Assembly (NCBI GenBank): GCA_029779995.1
Contig: JAKOZM010000331.1
Span: 1-12,427, forward strand
Reading direction: 5' to 3'
DNA: 12,427 nucleotides
Source: Actinomycetes bacterium
Lineage (GTDB): Bacteria > Actinomycetota > Actinomycetes > S36-B12 > UBA10799
A program made the translations under genes and the position numbers. The notes beneath the pieces were generated by a model that searched no databases, was not told the DNA's origin, and saw only the letters and a list, made by a program, of their open reading frames with translations. Positions 1 to 9,078 of this stretch are shown one piece after another; within the stretch, counting starts at the first letter, position 1; each line of letters begins with the position of its first letter.

Positions 1-471
1 CGCTCGCTGATCCTTAGCCGCAGCACCGGCCGCGCGTGCGGCCAGCACCAGGCCGGTACTCATCCGCTTGACGTCCCACTCCCAGGGCGCCCGCAGAGTC
101 TCGTAGAAGGAGCCCACCTCGAAGACGGGTTCGCCGTGCGGAGGCCGGAAGTAGCCGAACGTGAACGCGTCGACGTCTCCGCAGGCCTGCACGTTGATCT
201 CGGACACGGGGGTCACAGAGAGGTCCGCGGCCATGACCACATCAGCGCCCCGGAAGTAGGAATGGTCGTCGGCCGCCATCCGCTCATGACGCAGGGGGAT
301 CAGCGAGTCGAGCCGATCCTGGTCCTGCTCGAGGACGAGCCGCAGGGGGTCGGGGCGCACCTGCGACCGGTAGAGATCGGCGTGCGCGTCATGGGGGACC
401 CGGTTGCGCGCATCCAACCCGCGCTGGATCCGCTCATCGAGCGATCCGGCGGTCTTCAGCGCTTGCCACAT
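1..471 (-). CDS. DUF2252 family protein, N-terminal part, divergent motifs
   Basis: This gene enters from the left edge; 157 N-terminal residues are visible and the C-terminal part is outside. I read it directly on the minus strand from an ATG at 471. The family match rests on RNRVPHDAHA (residues 22-31), the segment DPLRLVLEQDQDRLDSLIPL (41-60), YFRGADVVMAADL (72-84) and WEWDVKRM (130-137), all laid out as in DUF2252. The biochemical function of that family is not settled. Its usual GDxHxxNFG motif resembles phosphotransferase catalytic loops. Here it reads CGDVDAFTFG (97-106), so His and Asn are replaced by Asp and Thr. The usual acidic NDFDE stretch reads EVGSFYET (118-125). The gene starts 16 bases after the galE stop and has no Shine-Dalgarno; a TACACT box 6 bases upstream suggests its own leaderless transcript. 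Family call fairly sure; activity unknown. Confidence 0.8.
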   Translation of the reverse strand, partial: MWQALKTAGSLDERIQRGLDARNRVPHDAHADLYRSQVRPDPLRLVLEQDQDRLDSLIPLRHERMAADDHSYFRGADVVMAADLSVTPVSEINVQACGDVDAFTFGYFRPPHGEPVFEVGSFYETLRAPWEWDVKRMSTGLVLAARAAGAAAKDQRA

Positions 472-477
472 GGCACG

Positions 478-483
478 AGTGTA
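478..483 (-). promoter_or_regulatory. Candidate -10 box (TACACT) for leaderless DUF2252 gene
   Basis: TACACT on the minus strand is separated by 6 bases from the ATG at 471, which would put the transcription start at or next to the start codon. No Shine-Dalgarno precedes the ATG, so a leaderless transcript is plausible. No clear -35 box was seen. The box overlaps the intergenic spacer just after the galE stop. Inferred from position only. Confidence 0.4.
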
Positions 484-487
484 CGGA

Positions 488-1447
488 TTACTCGTAGTTC
501 CAGGCCTCCCAGGCGCTGGCCACCATATCCGGCAGATCCTTGCTGGCCGACCAGCCGAGTTCTTCCCGGATCTTGTCCACCAGGGCCACGAGTTGGGCAG
601 GATCTCCGGGCCGGCGAGCGGTGATCTGCGCGTCGGCGTCGCGGCCCAGCACGGCACTGACCGCGTCGATCACTTCGATGACCGAGACCCCCTGTCCCCG
701 ACCGACGTTGTAGACGGTTCCCACCGTTTCGCCCTCGCAGCGAGCCGCGGCGGCGACGTGGGCGTCGGCCAGGTCGCTGACGTGGATGTAGTCGCGGATA
801 CACGATCCGTCAGGGGTGGGGTAGTCGTCGCCGAACACCTGCGGCCGCCGACCGGTCGTCAATGCCCGGTAGACCATGGGAATCAGGTTGAACACGCTGG
901 TGTCGCCGAGGTCCGGGGACCCGGCACCCGCCACGTTGAAGTACCGCAGAGAGATCCAGGACAAGTCACGGTTGACCGCGGCGTTGGACGTGATCCATTC
1001 GCCCACGACCTTGGTCTGGCCGTAAGGGGACTCGGGGTTGCGCGCAGCGTCTTCAGCGACGAACTCCGCGGCTGGGTTCCCGTAGACAGCTGCCGACGAC
1101 GAGTAGACGAAACAGCGCGTGCCCACCTCGGCCATGGCCTCGAGCAGCGACAGCATGCCATCGACGTTCTCCCGGTAGTAGTACTCGGGTCGCTCCACCG
1201 ACTCGCCGACGGCCTTCTTCGCAGCTAGATGCACAACGCCAGTGACGTCGTGTTCGCGCAGAGCCGCTGCGACGGCCGCGCGATCAGCCACGTTGGACTG
1301 TACGAGAGGCACCCCCGGCGGCACCTTTCGCGCGAGTCCGGTGGACAAGTCGTCCAGCACGACAACATCGCGGCCACTGGCCTGCAGGGCGCGCAGGACA
1401 TGGGCGCCGATGTAGCCGGCCCCTCCGGTGAGTAGCCAGGTCGTCAT
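488..1447 (-). CDS. galE: UDP-glucose 4-epimerase
   Basis: Extended short-chain dehydrogenase of 319 residues, a little shorter than typical GalE (about 330-340). It interconverts UDP-glucose and UDP-galactose in the cytoplasm, supplying galactose for cell-envelope glycans and the Leloir pathway. Visible motifs: NAD-binding TGGAGYIGAH (residues 7-16), LDDLSTG (31-37), HLAAKKAVGES (73-83), the SSS segment at 116-118, the catalytic YGQTK (Tyr142, Lys146) and LRYFNVAGA. The start is the ATG at 1447, directly before the Rossmann strand, with AAGGGAG 5 bases upstream; the open frame continues to 1630, but that part lies inside purC. The ATG overlaps the purC stop as ATGA, so translation is probably coupled to purC. 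A related nucleotide-sugar epimerase with another substrate cannot be excluded. Confidence 0.92.
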   Translation of the reverse strand: MTTWLLTGGAGYIGAHVLRALQASGRDVVVLDDLSTGLARKVPPGVPLVQSNVADRAAVAAALREHDVTGVVHLAAKKAVGESVERPEYYYRENVDGMLSLLEAMAEVGTRCFVYSSSAAVYGNPAAEFVAEDAARNPESPYGQTKVVGEWITSNAAVNRDLSWISLRYFNVAGAGSPDLGDTSVFNLIPMVYRALTTGRRPQVFGDDYPTPDGSCIRDYIHVSDLADAHVAAAARCEGETVGTVYNVGRGQGVSVIEVIDAVSAVLGRDADAQITARRPGDPAQLVALVDKIREELGWSASKDLPDMVASAWEAWNYE

Positions 1448-2307
1448 GCGAACTCCCTTCCTGTCAATGTCTCGTAGGCCGCGATGTACTTGGCCCGGGT
1501 GCGCGCCACCACGTCGTGTGGCAGGGCCGGCGGGGGTTGGTCGCCCGCTGGGTCCCAGCCGGAATCGTGGCGCAGCCAGTCCCGCACGAACTGCTTGTCG
1601 TAACTGGGCGGCGCTGACCCTGCGGCCCACGTGGTCGCCTCCCAGAACCGCGACGAGTCGGGCGTCAGCACCTCATCGGCCAGGACGATCGTGCCGTCAC
1701 CGCGCACGCCGAACTCGAACTTGGTGTCCGCCACGATGATCCCGCGCTCTGCGGCGATCGATCGTGCCCGATGGTAGATCGCCAGGGACATATCCCGGAT
1801 CCGCTGCGCTGGTTGCTCACCGACCCGCTCTACGGCCCCGGCGAAGTCGATGTTCTCGTCGTGATCCCCGATGGCTGCTTTTGTGGCTGGGGTGAACAGG
1901 GCGACGGGCAGCCGCTGCGATTCCCGCAGGCCGGGTGGCAGGTCGATGCCACACACAGCACCGGTCCTCTGGTAGTCGTTCCAGCCCGAACCGCTGAGGT
2001 ACCCGCGCACCACACATTCGACAGCCAGCATGTCGAGGCGTTCGCAGATGACTGCCCGGCCCGCGACCGCCTCCGGCACGTCCGTGCTGATGATGTGATT
2101 GGGCACGATGTCTCGCAGCTGGTCGAACCACCACAGCGACATCTGGGTCAGCACGCGGCCTTTGTCGGGGATCTGTGTCGGCAGGATCCAGTCGAAGGCG
2201 CTGATGCGGTCGGACGCGACGAACAACAGTCGGTCGCCGTCCGTGTAGAGGTCGCGCACCTTGCCGGAGTAGACGTGCGTCCACCCGGGAATCGGATCAG
2301 TGCTCAC
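1444..2307 (-). CDS. purC: Phosphoribosylaminoimidazole-succinocarboxamide (SAICAR) synthase
   Basis: ATP-dependent ligase joining CAIR and aspartate to give SAICAR in de novo IMP synthesis. The 287 residues match the longer, bacterial/yeast-like form. Visible motifs: the N-terminal YSGKVRDLY (13-21), the ATP-site strand LLFVASDRISAFDW (27-40), the signature region around LAVECVVRGYLSGSG (94-108), and the second signature IVADTKFEFG (191-200) followed by LADEVLTPDSSRFW. The start is a GTG at 2307; no Shine-Dalgarno precedes it and a TAGCGT box lies 6 bases upstream, so a leaderless message is likely. The stop overlaps the galE ATG (ATGA), making a purC-galE transcription unit. The divergent PAP2 gene starts about 100 bases away. 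Substrate PurB product pathway genes lie just beyond that gene. Confidence 0.97.
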   Translation of the reverse strand: MSTDPIPGWTHVYSGKVRDLYTDGDRLLFVASDRISAFDWILPTQIPDKGRVLTQMSLWWFDQLRDIVPNHIISTDVPEAVAGRAVICERLDMLAVECVVRGYLSGSGWNDYQRTGAVCGIDLPPGLRESQRLPVALFTPATKAAIGDHDENIDFAGAVERVGEQPAQRIRDMSLAIYHRARSIAAERGIIVADTKFEFGVRGDGTIVLADEVLTPDSSRFWEATTWAAGSAPPSYDKQFVRDWLRHDSGWDPAGDQPPPALPHDVVARTRAKYIAAYETLTGREFA

Positions 2308-2313
2308 TGGTTC

Positions 2314-2319
2314 ACGCTA
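2314..2319 (-). promoter_or_regulatory. Candidate -10 box (TAGCGT) for leaderless purC
   Basis: TAGCGT on the minus strand ends 6 bases before the purC GTG at 2307. The bases before the GTG contain no Shine-Dalgarno. The spacing matches that of the boxes before DUF2252, fba, purD and the SpoU-type methyltransferase gene. No convincing -35 box was found. Inference from spacing and shared pattern. Confidence 0.4.
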
Positions 2320-2404
2320 ACGGGTCTGCTCTGCCCCACGCTCAGGCGTGTCGTGCCGCGCGACGATGACCCCTCCGGATCCGGCAGTTTGGGGCACAGT
2401 GGTG

Positions 2405-3088
2405 ATGATGACCGCCAACCGTTTCGCCGCACTGGCCTGCGCTTTGTGGCTGGCCGCCGGTGCCCTCACGGTGTACATCGCGACGGTCTCGGGCATTCCG
2501 GGTGTGGATCTCGCCCTGGCCCAACCTGCGCATGACCTGGCCGTTGCGAATCCCTGGCTGGTCTGGGTGGCACGGTTCTTCGCTGCGATGGGGTCGGGCT
2601 TCGTCCTCGCACCTCTGACCGTCGGTGTAGTGCTCGCCTTGTGGCTGCGCGGCCAGCGGTGGTGGGCGGTGTGGTTGGCGGCGGACGGGATCACCGGAAT
2701 CGTCGTATCCCAGACCGTCAAACGGGTTATCGACCGCCCACGGCCCGCTTGGGACAACCCGCTGAACGAGTTGACGAGCCCGTCGTTCCCCAGCGGGCAC
2801 AGCATGGCGGGGATCTACGGGTATCTGGCTTTTGGTGTCGTCGCGTGGTTCCTGGTCAATCGCGCGTTCGGGACGGTGCTCATGGTCTTCGGTGTCCTGA
2901 TGGGACCCAGCCGGGTCTTCTTCGGAGTGCATTGGCCCACTGATGTCCTGGCGGGGTGGCTGTTCGCGGGTGCCTGCATGTGCACTGTGACCGCCGTCTT
3001 GTGGTGGCGGTGGGGACCGCCTCCGACCCCGACCGCGGAACAGCACCAGGGCGCGGCAGGTGCGACCCGCATTGAGATGGCCGACTGA
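2405..3088 (+). CDS. PAP2-family membrane phosphatase
   Basis: Integral membrane phosphatase of the PAP2 (phosphatidic acid phosphatase type 2) superfamily, probably acting on a lipid phosphate or pyrophosphate such as undecaprenyl pyrophosphate or phosphatidylglycerol phosphate; the substrate cannot be told from sequence. With the ATG at 2405 it has 227 residues. The three motifs are complete: KRVIDRPRP (Lys106 to Pro114), PSGH (129-132, catalytic His132) and SRVFFGVH (169-176, nucleophile His176). Hydrophobic segments near residues 6-28, 53-80, 86-105, 137-165 and 180-200 suggest about five membrane spans. The C-terminal tail is polar. The start is uncertain: a GTG at 2402 or ATG at 2408 are close by, and a GGGG at 2391-2394 is the only weak ribosome site; a frame extension to 2348 is less likely. 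It stands alone on the plus strand between purC and purB. Confidence 0.9.
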   Translation: MMTANRFAALACALWLAAGALTVYIATVSGIPGVDLALAQPAHDLAVANPWLVWVARFFAAMGSGFVLAPLTVGVVLALWLRGQRWWAVWLAADGITGIVVSQTVKRVIDRPRPAWDNPLNELTSPSFPSGHSMAGIYGYLAFGVVAWFLVNRAFGTVLMVFGVLMGPSRVFFGVHWPTDVLAGWLFAGACMCTVTAVLWWRWGPPPTPTAEQHQGAAGATRIEMAD

Positions 3089-3217
3089 CCTTCCCGGACA
3101 CGAAACCGGGGAAACCTCGGCGCTGGCAGAGCAATTCGGCAGTTGTTGCTGCAACACGCCGTAGGAATTCGCACCTTCTGCCCAACCACTGCCGGCCTGA
3201 CGGAACTTCCCCTGCAA

Positions 3218-3238
3218 TCCGAGCACCCCTGCTCCGGA
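3218..3238. terminator. Possible bidirectional terminator hairpin between PAP2 gene and purB
   Basis: The 187-base gap between the convergent stops contains a hairpin with arms TCCGAGCA and TGCTCCGGA. The stem is 8 pairs with one bulged C and a CCCC loop. There is no T-run on either side, which is common for GC-rich actinobacterial terminators but makes the call weak. Nothing else of note was seen in this gap. Confidence 0.3.
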
Positions 3239-3275
3239 CGTGCCGGGTACGTCGGAGAAGCTCAGCCCGACCGTT

Positions 3276-4688
3276 TCACAGGATCGCCCCGGGACTGTAG
3301 TCAGCTGCTCGCGGGTGCTCGGCAGCAATCAGAGCCACCCGCTCAACCACCACACCAACCTGCGCCCGCGCCGCACCCGTGAACTCCAGCGGCTGCGCCA
3401 TCAAGGCCTCCAAGTCGCCTAGATCGAGGGGCAAGCGGTCATCGGCGGCCAGGCGCTGCAGGAGTCCCGGATCCTGACCCGTGGTACGCATGTCCAAGGC
3501 GGCGGCGACCGCGTTGTCCTTGATCACCTCGTGCGCGGTCTCTCGGCCCACTCCGCTGCGCACGGCGGCCATCAGGATCTTCGTGGTCGCCAGGAACGGC
3601 AGGTACTTGTGCAGCTCCCGCTCCACGACGGCCTCGAACACACCGAACTCATCGAGCACGGTGAGCATGGTCTCCAGCATCCCGTCCATCGCGAAGAACG
3701 CGTCCGGAAGCATGACCCGACGCACCACCGAGCAGTACACGTCCCCCTCGTTCCACTGCGAGCCCGCCAGGTCGCTGGCCATCGTCTGGTACCCGCGCAG
3801 GAGCACCATGAAGCCGTTGACCCGCTCACACGAGCGCGTGTTCATCTTGTGCGGCATCGCGCTCGATCCCACTTGCCCCTGCTGGAAACCCTCCGTGACC
3901 AGGTCATGACCGGCCATCAGCCGGATCGTTGTGGCCAGACTCGACGGTCCGGCTGCCACCTGTAGCAACGCCGAGAGCACCTCATAGTCAAGACTGCGCG
4001 GGTAGATCTGCCCGACACTGGTGAGAACCTGTTCAAAGCCCAGATGCCCGGCCACGCGCCGCTCCAGCTGCGCCAGCGCCTCGGGCGACCCCAACAGATC
4101 GAGCATGTCCTGAGCAGTGCCCACTGGCCCTTTGATCCCGCGCAGCGGGTAGTCCTCCAGCAGGTGCTGCAACCGCTTGTAGGCGATCAGAACCTCATCG
4201 GCAGCCGTGGCGAACCGCTTGCCCAGCGTCGTGGTCTGAGCGGCGACATTGTGCGATCGGCCCGTCAGCGCGACCTCGCTGTACTGCGCCGCGAGATGCC
4301 CGAGTCGTGCCAGCAGGGCAACGGTCTTGTCACGCACCAGCAGCAGGGACTGCCGGATCTGCATCTGCTCCACGTTCTCGGTGAGGTCGCGGCTGGTCAT
4401 GCCCTTGTGGATCTGTTCGTGGCCGGCCAACGCGCTGAACTCGTCGATGCGCGCCTTGACGTCGTGGCGGCTGATGCGCTCGCGCGCAGCGATGGAATCC
4501 AGGTCCACCTGATCGATGACCGCCCGGTAGTCGGCCAGCGCATCTGCGGGAACCTCCACCCCGAGGTCCGCCTGAGCCTGCAGCACGGCCAGCCACAGTG
4601 CCCGCTCAGCCACGATCTTGTTCTGCGCTGACCAGATGTGCTGCATCTGCGGGGACGCGTAGCGGTTCGCCAAGACGTTGGGGATCAT
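3276..4688 (-). CDS. purB: Adenylosuccinate lyase
   Basis: Fumarase/aspartase-superfamily lyase of 470 residues. It removes fumarate twice in purine synthesis: from SAICAR to give AICAR and from adenylosuccinate to give AMP. Visible: ISRHDVKARIDEF (72-84) with the conserved His75, the KGMTSRDL stretch (95-102), TGRSHNVAAQTTTLGKRFA (142-160) with the putative catalytic His146, and the flexible signature loop GSSAMPHKMN (274-283) followed by TRSCERVNG. The family often has Pro after the Asn of this loop; here it is Thr. The start is the ATG at 4688 with GGAAGG 7 bases upstream, lying within the end of purD; the ATGA overlap points to coupled translation. It acts directly after PurC and after PurA, both encoded in this window. 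Confidence 0.97.
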   Translation of the reverse strand: MIPNVLANRYASPQMQHIWSAQNKIVAERALWLAVLQAQADLGVEVPADALADYRAVIDQVDLDSIAARERISRHDVKARIDEFSALAGHEQIHKGMTSRDLTENVEQMQIRQSLLLVRDKTVALLARLGHLAAQYSEVALTGRSHNVAAQTTTLGKRFATAADEVLIAYKRLQHLLEDYPLRGIKGPVGTAQDMLDLLGSPEALAQLERRVAGHLGFEQVLTSVGQIYPRSLDYEVLSALLQVAAGPSSLATTIRLMAGHDLVTEGFQQGQVGSSAMPHKMNTRSCERVNGFMVLLRGYQTMASDLAGSQWNEGDVYCSVVRRVMLPDAFFAMDGMLETMLTVLDEFGVFEAVVERELHKYLPFLATTKILMAAVRSGVGRETAHEVIKDNAVAAALDMRTTGQDPGLLQRLAADDRLPLDLGDLEALMAQPLEFTGAARAQVGVVVERVALIAAEHPRAADYSPGAIL

Positions 4689-5941
4689 CGATCGGCCTTC
4701 CGGTGAGGGTGCTGGCTTGGCACGTTCTGCGCGATGTCGGTGCGGTAGTGCCCACCGGGCAGGTCGATGGTGCTCAGCACCGCGTACGCCTGCTCCCGCG
4801 CTTGGCTCAGGGTCTGCCCCGTGGCCACCACGTTGAGCACCCGGCCACCCGCGGACACGATCTGAGCGTCTCGCAGGGCCGTTCCGGCATGCAGCACCCC
4901 CGGGTGGTCGGCACCGGTGATGACATCACCGGTACGCGGCGACTGCGGGTATCCGTGGGCAGCCAGCACAACTGTCACAGCGGCCCCCTCCCGCCACTGC
5001 AGGGCTGGGTGCTCACCGAGGCGACCCGTGGCCGCGGCCAGCAGGAGACCGGCCAGCGGCGTCTCCAACAGCGCGAGCACCGCTTGCGTCTCAGGATCGC
5101 CGAAGCGCGCGTTGAACTCGACCACCTTGGGTCCTGAGCCGGTCAGCGCCAGCCCTACGTAGAGCACCCCCACGTAGGGGGTTCCGCGGCGGGCCATTTC
5201 AGCTATCGCTGGCCTGGCCACATGGTCCACGGTCCACTGCGCCAGATCGGGATCGGCCCACGGCAGCGGGCAGTAGGCGCCCATGCCGCCTGTATTGGGC
5301 CCGGTGTCGCCCTCGCCGACGCGTTTGAAGTCCTGGGCGGGCAACAACGCCACCACATCTGTGCCGTCACAGATGCAGAACACGCTGGCCTCCGGGCCGT
5401 CCAGGTACTCCTCGATCACCACCTGGCCGCCCTTGCCGAAGATCGCGTCGGCGTGCGCCATCGCGAGATCACGGTTCTCAGTGACCACGACCCCCTTGCC
5501 CGCCGCGAGACCGTCGTCCTTGACCACATACGGAGGTCCGAAGCCGTCCAGCGCTGCTGCCAACTCGTGGGGGCTGCGCAGAGTCCGCGCGGCCGCCGTT
5601 GGGATCCCGGCCGCCAGCATCACCTGCTTGGCGAAGTCCTTGCTGCCTTCCAGCTGGGCGGCCGCGGCGGAAGGGCCGAACACCGGAACTCGCAACGGCG
5701 CGATCGCGTCCGCGGCCCCAGCGACCAGCGGCGCCTCCGGACCAATCACGACCAGGTCGAAGCCTGCGGCCAGACCGGCCACCGCTGCAGCGTCACCGAC
5801 GTCGACCGGAACAGTGGTCACGACCCGTCCAATGCCAGCGTTGCCGGGGGCGGCCACCACCTCGCTCACGGCCGGGTCGGCCAACAGGGAAAGGACCAGA
5901 GCATGCTCCCGAGCACCGGAGCCGATCACCAATACGCGCAC
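4685..5941 (-). CDS. purD: Phosphoribosylamine-glycine ligase (GAR synthetase)
   Basis: ATP-grasp ligase of 418 residues that joins 5-phosphoribosylamine and glycine to give GAR, the second step of IMP synthesis. Visible: N-terminal domain start VLVIGSGAREHAL (3-15) and GNAGI (33-37), FGPSAAAAQLEGSKDFAK (88-105), the ATP-binding VVKDDGLAAGKGVVV (139-153), EYLDGPEASVF (178-188), GPNTGGMGAY (214-223) and the signature RFGDPETQ (279-286). The start is a GTG at 5941 that aligns with the usual family start. A GGGAGG lies only one base before it, too close for a normal Shine-Dalgarno, while TACCCT lies 7 bases upstream, so the message may be leaderless. Only 45 bases separate it from the purA stop, so readthrough from purA is also likely. 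It overlaps purB by ATGA. Confidence 0.97.
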   Translation of the reverse strand: MRVLVIGSGAREHALVLSLLADPAVSEVVAAPGNAGIGRVVTTVPVDVGDAAAVAGLAAGFDLVVIGPEAPLVAGAADAIAPLRVPVFGPSAAAAQLEGSKDFAKQVMLAAGIPTAAARTLRSPHELAAALDGFGPPYVVKDDGLAAGKGVVVTENRDLAMAHADAIFGKGGQVVIEEYLDGPEASVFCICDGTDVVALLPAQDFKRVGEGDTGPNTGGMGAYCPLPWADPDLAQWTVDHVARPAIAEMARRGTPYVGVLYVGLALTGSGPKVVEFNARFGDPETQAVLALLETPLAGLLLAAATGRLGEHPALQWREGAAVTVVLAAHGYPQSPRTGDVITGADHPGVLHAGTALRDAQIVSAGGRVLNVVATGQTLSQAREQAYAVLSTIDLPGGHYRTDIAQNVPSQHPHRKADR

Positions 5942-5948
5942 GCCTCCC

Positions 5949-5954
5949 AGGGTA
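5949..5954 (-). promoter_or_regulatory. Candidate -10 box (TACCCT) before purD
   Basis: TACCCT on the minus strand ends 7 bases before the purD GTG. It lies in the 45-base purA-purD spacer and could drive a leaderless purD-purB message in addition to readthrough from purA. The bases between box and start are GGGAGGC, which would be an alternative Shine-Dalgarno only for a start further downstream, such as the TTG at codon 4. No -35 box is evident. Confidence 0.3.
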
Positions 5955-5986
5955 GGCGCAGGCTCCTGTCCCCGGCGCCGCGCGGC

Positions 5987-7285
<1,299 letters not shown>

Positions 7286-7287
7286 CT

Positions 7288-7313
7288 ATTGCCTGACCAG
7301 ATTGCCTGACCAG
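7288..7313. repeat. 13-base perfect tandem duplication in the purA leader
   Basis: The 13-base string ATTGCCTGACCAG occurs twice head to tail with no mismatch, at 7288-7300 and 7301-7313. It sits 14 bases before the purA start codon, just upstream of the ribosome binding site. It could be a recent slippage duplication or paired binding sites for a regulator; nothing in the sequence decides this. Confidence 0.9.
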
Positions 7314-7316
7314 AGC

Positions 7317-7322
7317 AACCTA
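7317..7322 (-). promoter_or_regulatory. Possible -10 box (TAGGTT) for purA
   Basis: TAGGTT on the minus strand would place a transcription start near 7310, inside the 13-base tandem repeat, giving a leader of about 35-40 bases that contains the GGGAGG ribosome site. No good -35 box was seen. Weak call based on the TANNNT pattern alone. Confidence 0.25.
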
Positions 7323-7346
7323 CCGCACGAACCGTCGCCGGGGACG

Positions 7347-9020
7347 TCAGCCGTGGGCGTCCTGCTGGTAGGCGGCCACCACCTCGTCGAAGTCCGCGAA
7401 GATCCGGTCCTGGGTGAAGTCCGCGGTGAGGCCCAGAGTCTTCATGCTGTGCAGCAGGGAGGGATCGGCGCCCATGATGCCGAAGTGCGCGGAATGGGCG
7501 TGGACATAGTCGATCAGACCCTTGACACTGATGGCCGCCGAATAGTCGATGTCGGTGACGCTCGAGCAGTCCAACACCAGCCATCGCACCGGGTCCGGCG
7601 CCGAGGAGAAGACCGCCTCGACGGCGTCGACGAAGCGGTTGGCGTTGGCGTAGAAGAGTTCGCTGTCGTACCTGAACACGATCAGCCCGGGCATCGTCTG
7701 GGCGCCTGGTTTGGCGCTGCCGAAGACTGGTGCGTCGGCGGCCTCTTTGATCACGAAGGACTTGGGGGTGTACTGGCGCTGGACCAGCCAGATGACACTC
7801 ATCACGATCGCCAGAATGATGCCCTCCTCCACGCCGATCGCGCAGACCACCGCGGCCGTGACGATCGCGATGACTGCCTCACCACGGCGCTCCTGCCAGA
7901 TCCGGCGCAGGCCCACGATGTCGACGAGGTCGATGCCGATGAGGAAGACGATGGCGCCCAGAACGGCCTTCGGCATGTCCGCGAGCAAGCTGGTCAGGAA
8001 CAGCACCACGATGAGGACGACAGCGGACATGGTGATGTTGGCGACCTGCGTGCGGCCCTTGAGTTCGTCGAGAATCTGGGTCTTCGTGGGGCTGCCGTTG
8101 ACCACGAACGTGCCGGACATCCCAGCCGCGAGGTTGGCGCCCGACAAACCGACGATGTCGCGGTTGACATCGACCTTCTGCCCATGGCGCATGGCGAAGG
8201 ACCGTGACGTGGCCGCTGACTGGGCGATGATGAGGATGAAACACGAGAAGGCCACCCCGACGCAGTCACCGAGGGCGGACATCTCGATGCCCTGCGGCCA
8301 GCCGAGGGGCGGGAAACCACCTTGTACCTCGCCCACCACGGCAACACCCTTGGCCGAGGCGTTGATGGCTGCCGAGACGATGATGGACAGTACGACCGCG
8401 ACGATGGCCCCTGGAACGACTGGCAGGAACTTCTTGAAACCGAGGATGATGATCAGCGTTCCTGCCGCGAAGGCCGCTGTGAGCCAGTCGATGGATCCCA
8501 GATTGGTGAGCAGGCTCCACTGCTGCTCCAGCCAGGAGCCGGTGCCCTTCGGGATCCCGAGCATGTCCGGCAGCTGACCGGTGAAGACCTGCACCCCGAC
8601 ACCGGTGAGGAAGCCGATGAGCACCGAGGCGCTGAGGAAGTCACCCAGGAATCCCAGCCGTGCGACCCGGGCTATCAGCAGCATCGCAGCACAGAGGATC
8701 GCGATGAAGGAGGTGTACGCCAGCCACAGATCTGAGTAGGGGGTGAGCCCGGAGACCGTCATGCCGGCCAGCCCCGCCGCCAGGATGGCCGCGGTGGCGG
8801 AGTCGGCACCCACCACCAGCAGCCGCGACGATCCGAGCAACGCGAACAGCAGTGTCGGGAAGATGACGGTGTACAGGCCGGTGACGATGGGGGTCTGCGC
8901 GATGCTGGTGTAACCCATGGTCTCCGGAATGGCGACCGCTGCCAAGGTCAAGCCGGCGACGATATCGGCCCGCAGCCATGGTTTCTGATACCCGCGCAGG
9001 GTGATCGGGACGAGGTTCAC
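7347..9020 (-). CDS. SulP-family anion transporter with C-terminal STAS domain
   Basis: Secondary anion transporter of the SulP (SLC26-like) family, 557 residues from the GTG at 9020. Members carry sulfate, bicarbonate or other anions; the substrate cannot be assigned here. Residues 15-50 carry the SulP opening (ADIVAGLTLAAVAIPETMGY), followed by GLYTVIFPTLLFALLGSSR (48-66) and the family region around NLAAGMSGTFVVNGSPTKTQ (296-315). About ten to twelve hydrophobic segments span residues 20-415. A STAS domain fills about 445-555, with strand LVLDCSSVTDIDYSA (481-495) where Ser494 is in the usual phosphosite loop. The frame stays open up to 9203, but that part overlaps the PPOX gene and has no family similarity, so the GTG before NLVPITLRGY was chosen. 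No Shine-Dalgarno is visible; TTCAAT lies 7 bases upstream. Confidence 0.92.
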   Translation of the reverse strand: MNLVPITLRGYQKPWLRADIVAGLTLAAVAIPETMGYTSIAQTPIVTGLYTVIFPTLLFALLGSSRLLVVGADSATAAILAAGLAGMTVSGLTPYSDLWLAYTSFIAILCAAMLLIARVARLGFLGDFLSASVLIGFLTGVGVQVFTGQLPDMLGIPKGTGSWLEQQWSLLTNLGSIDWLTAAFAAGTLIIILGFKKFLPVVPGAIVAVVLSIIVSAAINASAKGVAVVGEVQGGFPPLGWPQGIEMSALGDCVGVAFSCFILIIAQSAATSRSFAMRHGQKVDVNRDIVGLSGANLAAGMSGTFVVNGSPTKTQILDELKGRTQVANITMSAVVLIVVLFLTSLLADMPKAVLGAIVFLIGIDLVDIVGLRRIWQERRGEAVIAIVTAAVVCAIGVEEGIILAIVMSVIWLVQRQYTPKSFVIKEAADAPVFGSAKPGAQTMPGLIVFRYDSELFYANANRFVDAVEAVFSSAPDPVRWLVLDCSSVTDIDYSAAISVKGLIDYVHAHSAHFGIMGADPSLLHSMKTLGLTADFTQDRIFADFDEVVAAYQQDAHG

Positions 9021-9078
9021 GGGTGCGATTGAACCAGGGTGAGAAGGGCGAAGCCTCCCCCAGAGCGGAGGAAGATCG

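Noticed and set aside
1448..1630. N-terminal extension of galE
   Set aside because: The extra 61 residues overlap purC in another frame and are low-complexity Arg/Pro/Gly; the ATG at 1447 has a ribosome site and begins at the Rossmann strand.
2342..3328. Long minus-strand frame opposite the PAP2 gene
   Set aside because: The PAP2 motifs on the plus strand are complete; the antisense protein is rich in Arg, Pro and His, typical of a shadow frame in GC-rich DNA.
9054..9071. CCTCC/GGAGG hairpin between the PPOX stop and the SulP start
   Set aside because: Only a 5-base stem with an 8-base loop and no T-run; too weak to call as a terminator, and the two genes may be co-transcribed.
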